Both the position numbers and the translations under genes were made by a program. Positions 6,493-6,629 of a stretch of 6,629 nucleotides of DNA are shown here, piece after piece (position 1 is the stretch's first letter; each line of letters begins with the position of its first letter). The DNA is from Marinosulfonomonas sp. GTDB taxonomy: Bacteria; Pseudomonadota; Alphaproteobacteria; Rhodobacterales; Rhodobacteraceae. The notes beneath the pieces are model-generated. The model was not told the DNA's origin. It searched no databases and saw only the letters and a list, made by a program, of their open reading frames with translations. The stretch spans positions 9,118 to 15,746 of the forward strand of contig NVTR01000036.1 of NCBI GenBank assembly GCA_002732955.1. The letters are read 5' to 3'.

Positions 6493-6629
6493 GCTGCGTC
6501 TCGTTTGATTTCTTTCAAGGCCTCTTCAAGTTCTGAGTACGTTGGCCGATAATGGCCGGGCGCATTTTGACGGCCGACTTCGATACAAATATTTGTTGCA
6601 TGATTGTACAGGTTAGCTACCAATACTTC
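6489..6629 (-). CDS. motA: Flagellar stator protein MotA, C-terminal end only
   Basis: The last 46 codons of a gene entering from the right edge. MotA with MotB forms the ion-driven stator in the inner membrane; its C-terminal part is cytoplasmic. The visible piece, ANLYNHATNICIEVGRQ followed by RPTYSELEEALKEIKRD, parallels the end of Escherichia coli MotA (IAVEFGRK ... RPSFIELEEHVRAVK). The stop TGA overlaps the ATG of the next gene by 4 bases. It runs off the window, so its integrity upstream is unknown; no motB is seen directly downstream. Confidence 0.82.
   Translation of the reverse strand, partial: EVLVANLYNHATNICIEVGRQNAPGHYRPTYSELEEALKEIKRDAA

Overview
The window looks like chromosome of a marine alphaproteobacterium of the Rhodobacteraceae (Roseobacter group). 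Three things point there: the divergent mutM / ubiE-ubiB pair, the style of the flagellar proteins (a 95-residue FlgJ/CheL-type rod-binding protein without a muramidase domain, a FlgN-like protein, and a flagellin beginning MSSLLTNTSAMVALQTLKGI), and a motA followed at once by a gene for an exported protein. The assignment rests on recognised protein families only; no database search was possible.

Layout. Positions 1-363 (minus) hold the 5' part of mutM, a DNA repair glycosylase. A short divergent spacer separates it from ubiE (453-1205, plus) and ubiB (1207-2736, plus), which lie one base apart and act in ubiquinone synthesis. ubiB runs convergently into a flagellar block after only 17 bases. 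The first flagellar arm, on the minus strand, is fliK (about 4667 down to 3438) followed by flgD (3425 down to 2754): hook-length control and hook cap. Across a divergent regulatory region, the second arm on the plus strand is flgJ/cheL (4780-5067), a flgN-like chaperone gene (5054-5404) and a flagellin gene that starts at 5622. Last, on the minus strand, come the 3' end of motA (stator) and a downstream gene for an exported protein of unknown function.

Main observation. The flagellin gene is only a stub. After 24 codons that match a flagellin N-terminus, at about 5691-5697, the sequence switches into the opposite strand of the motA-linked gene. That gene is cut at the same place and ends within a few codons of the join. 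Two unrelated convergent genes are therefore joined tail to tail, each missing its 3' part. A deletion, or an inversion breakpoint, that removed or relocated the rest of flagellin and whatever lay beyond it explains this most simply; a mis-assembly is the main alternative. The other flagellar genes seen here look intact, so if the join is real it is probably recent, and the cell either uses another flagellin copy or has lost its filament. No mobile element, tRNA, CRISPR array or convincing rho-independent terminator was seen. The flagellar part, fliK above all, appears richer in A+T than mutM-ubiE.
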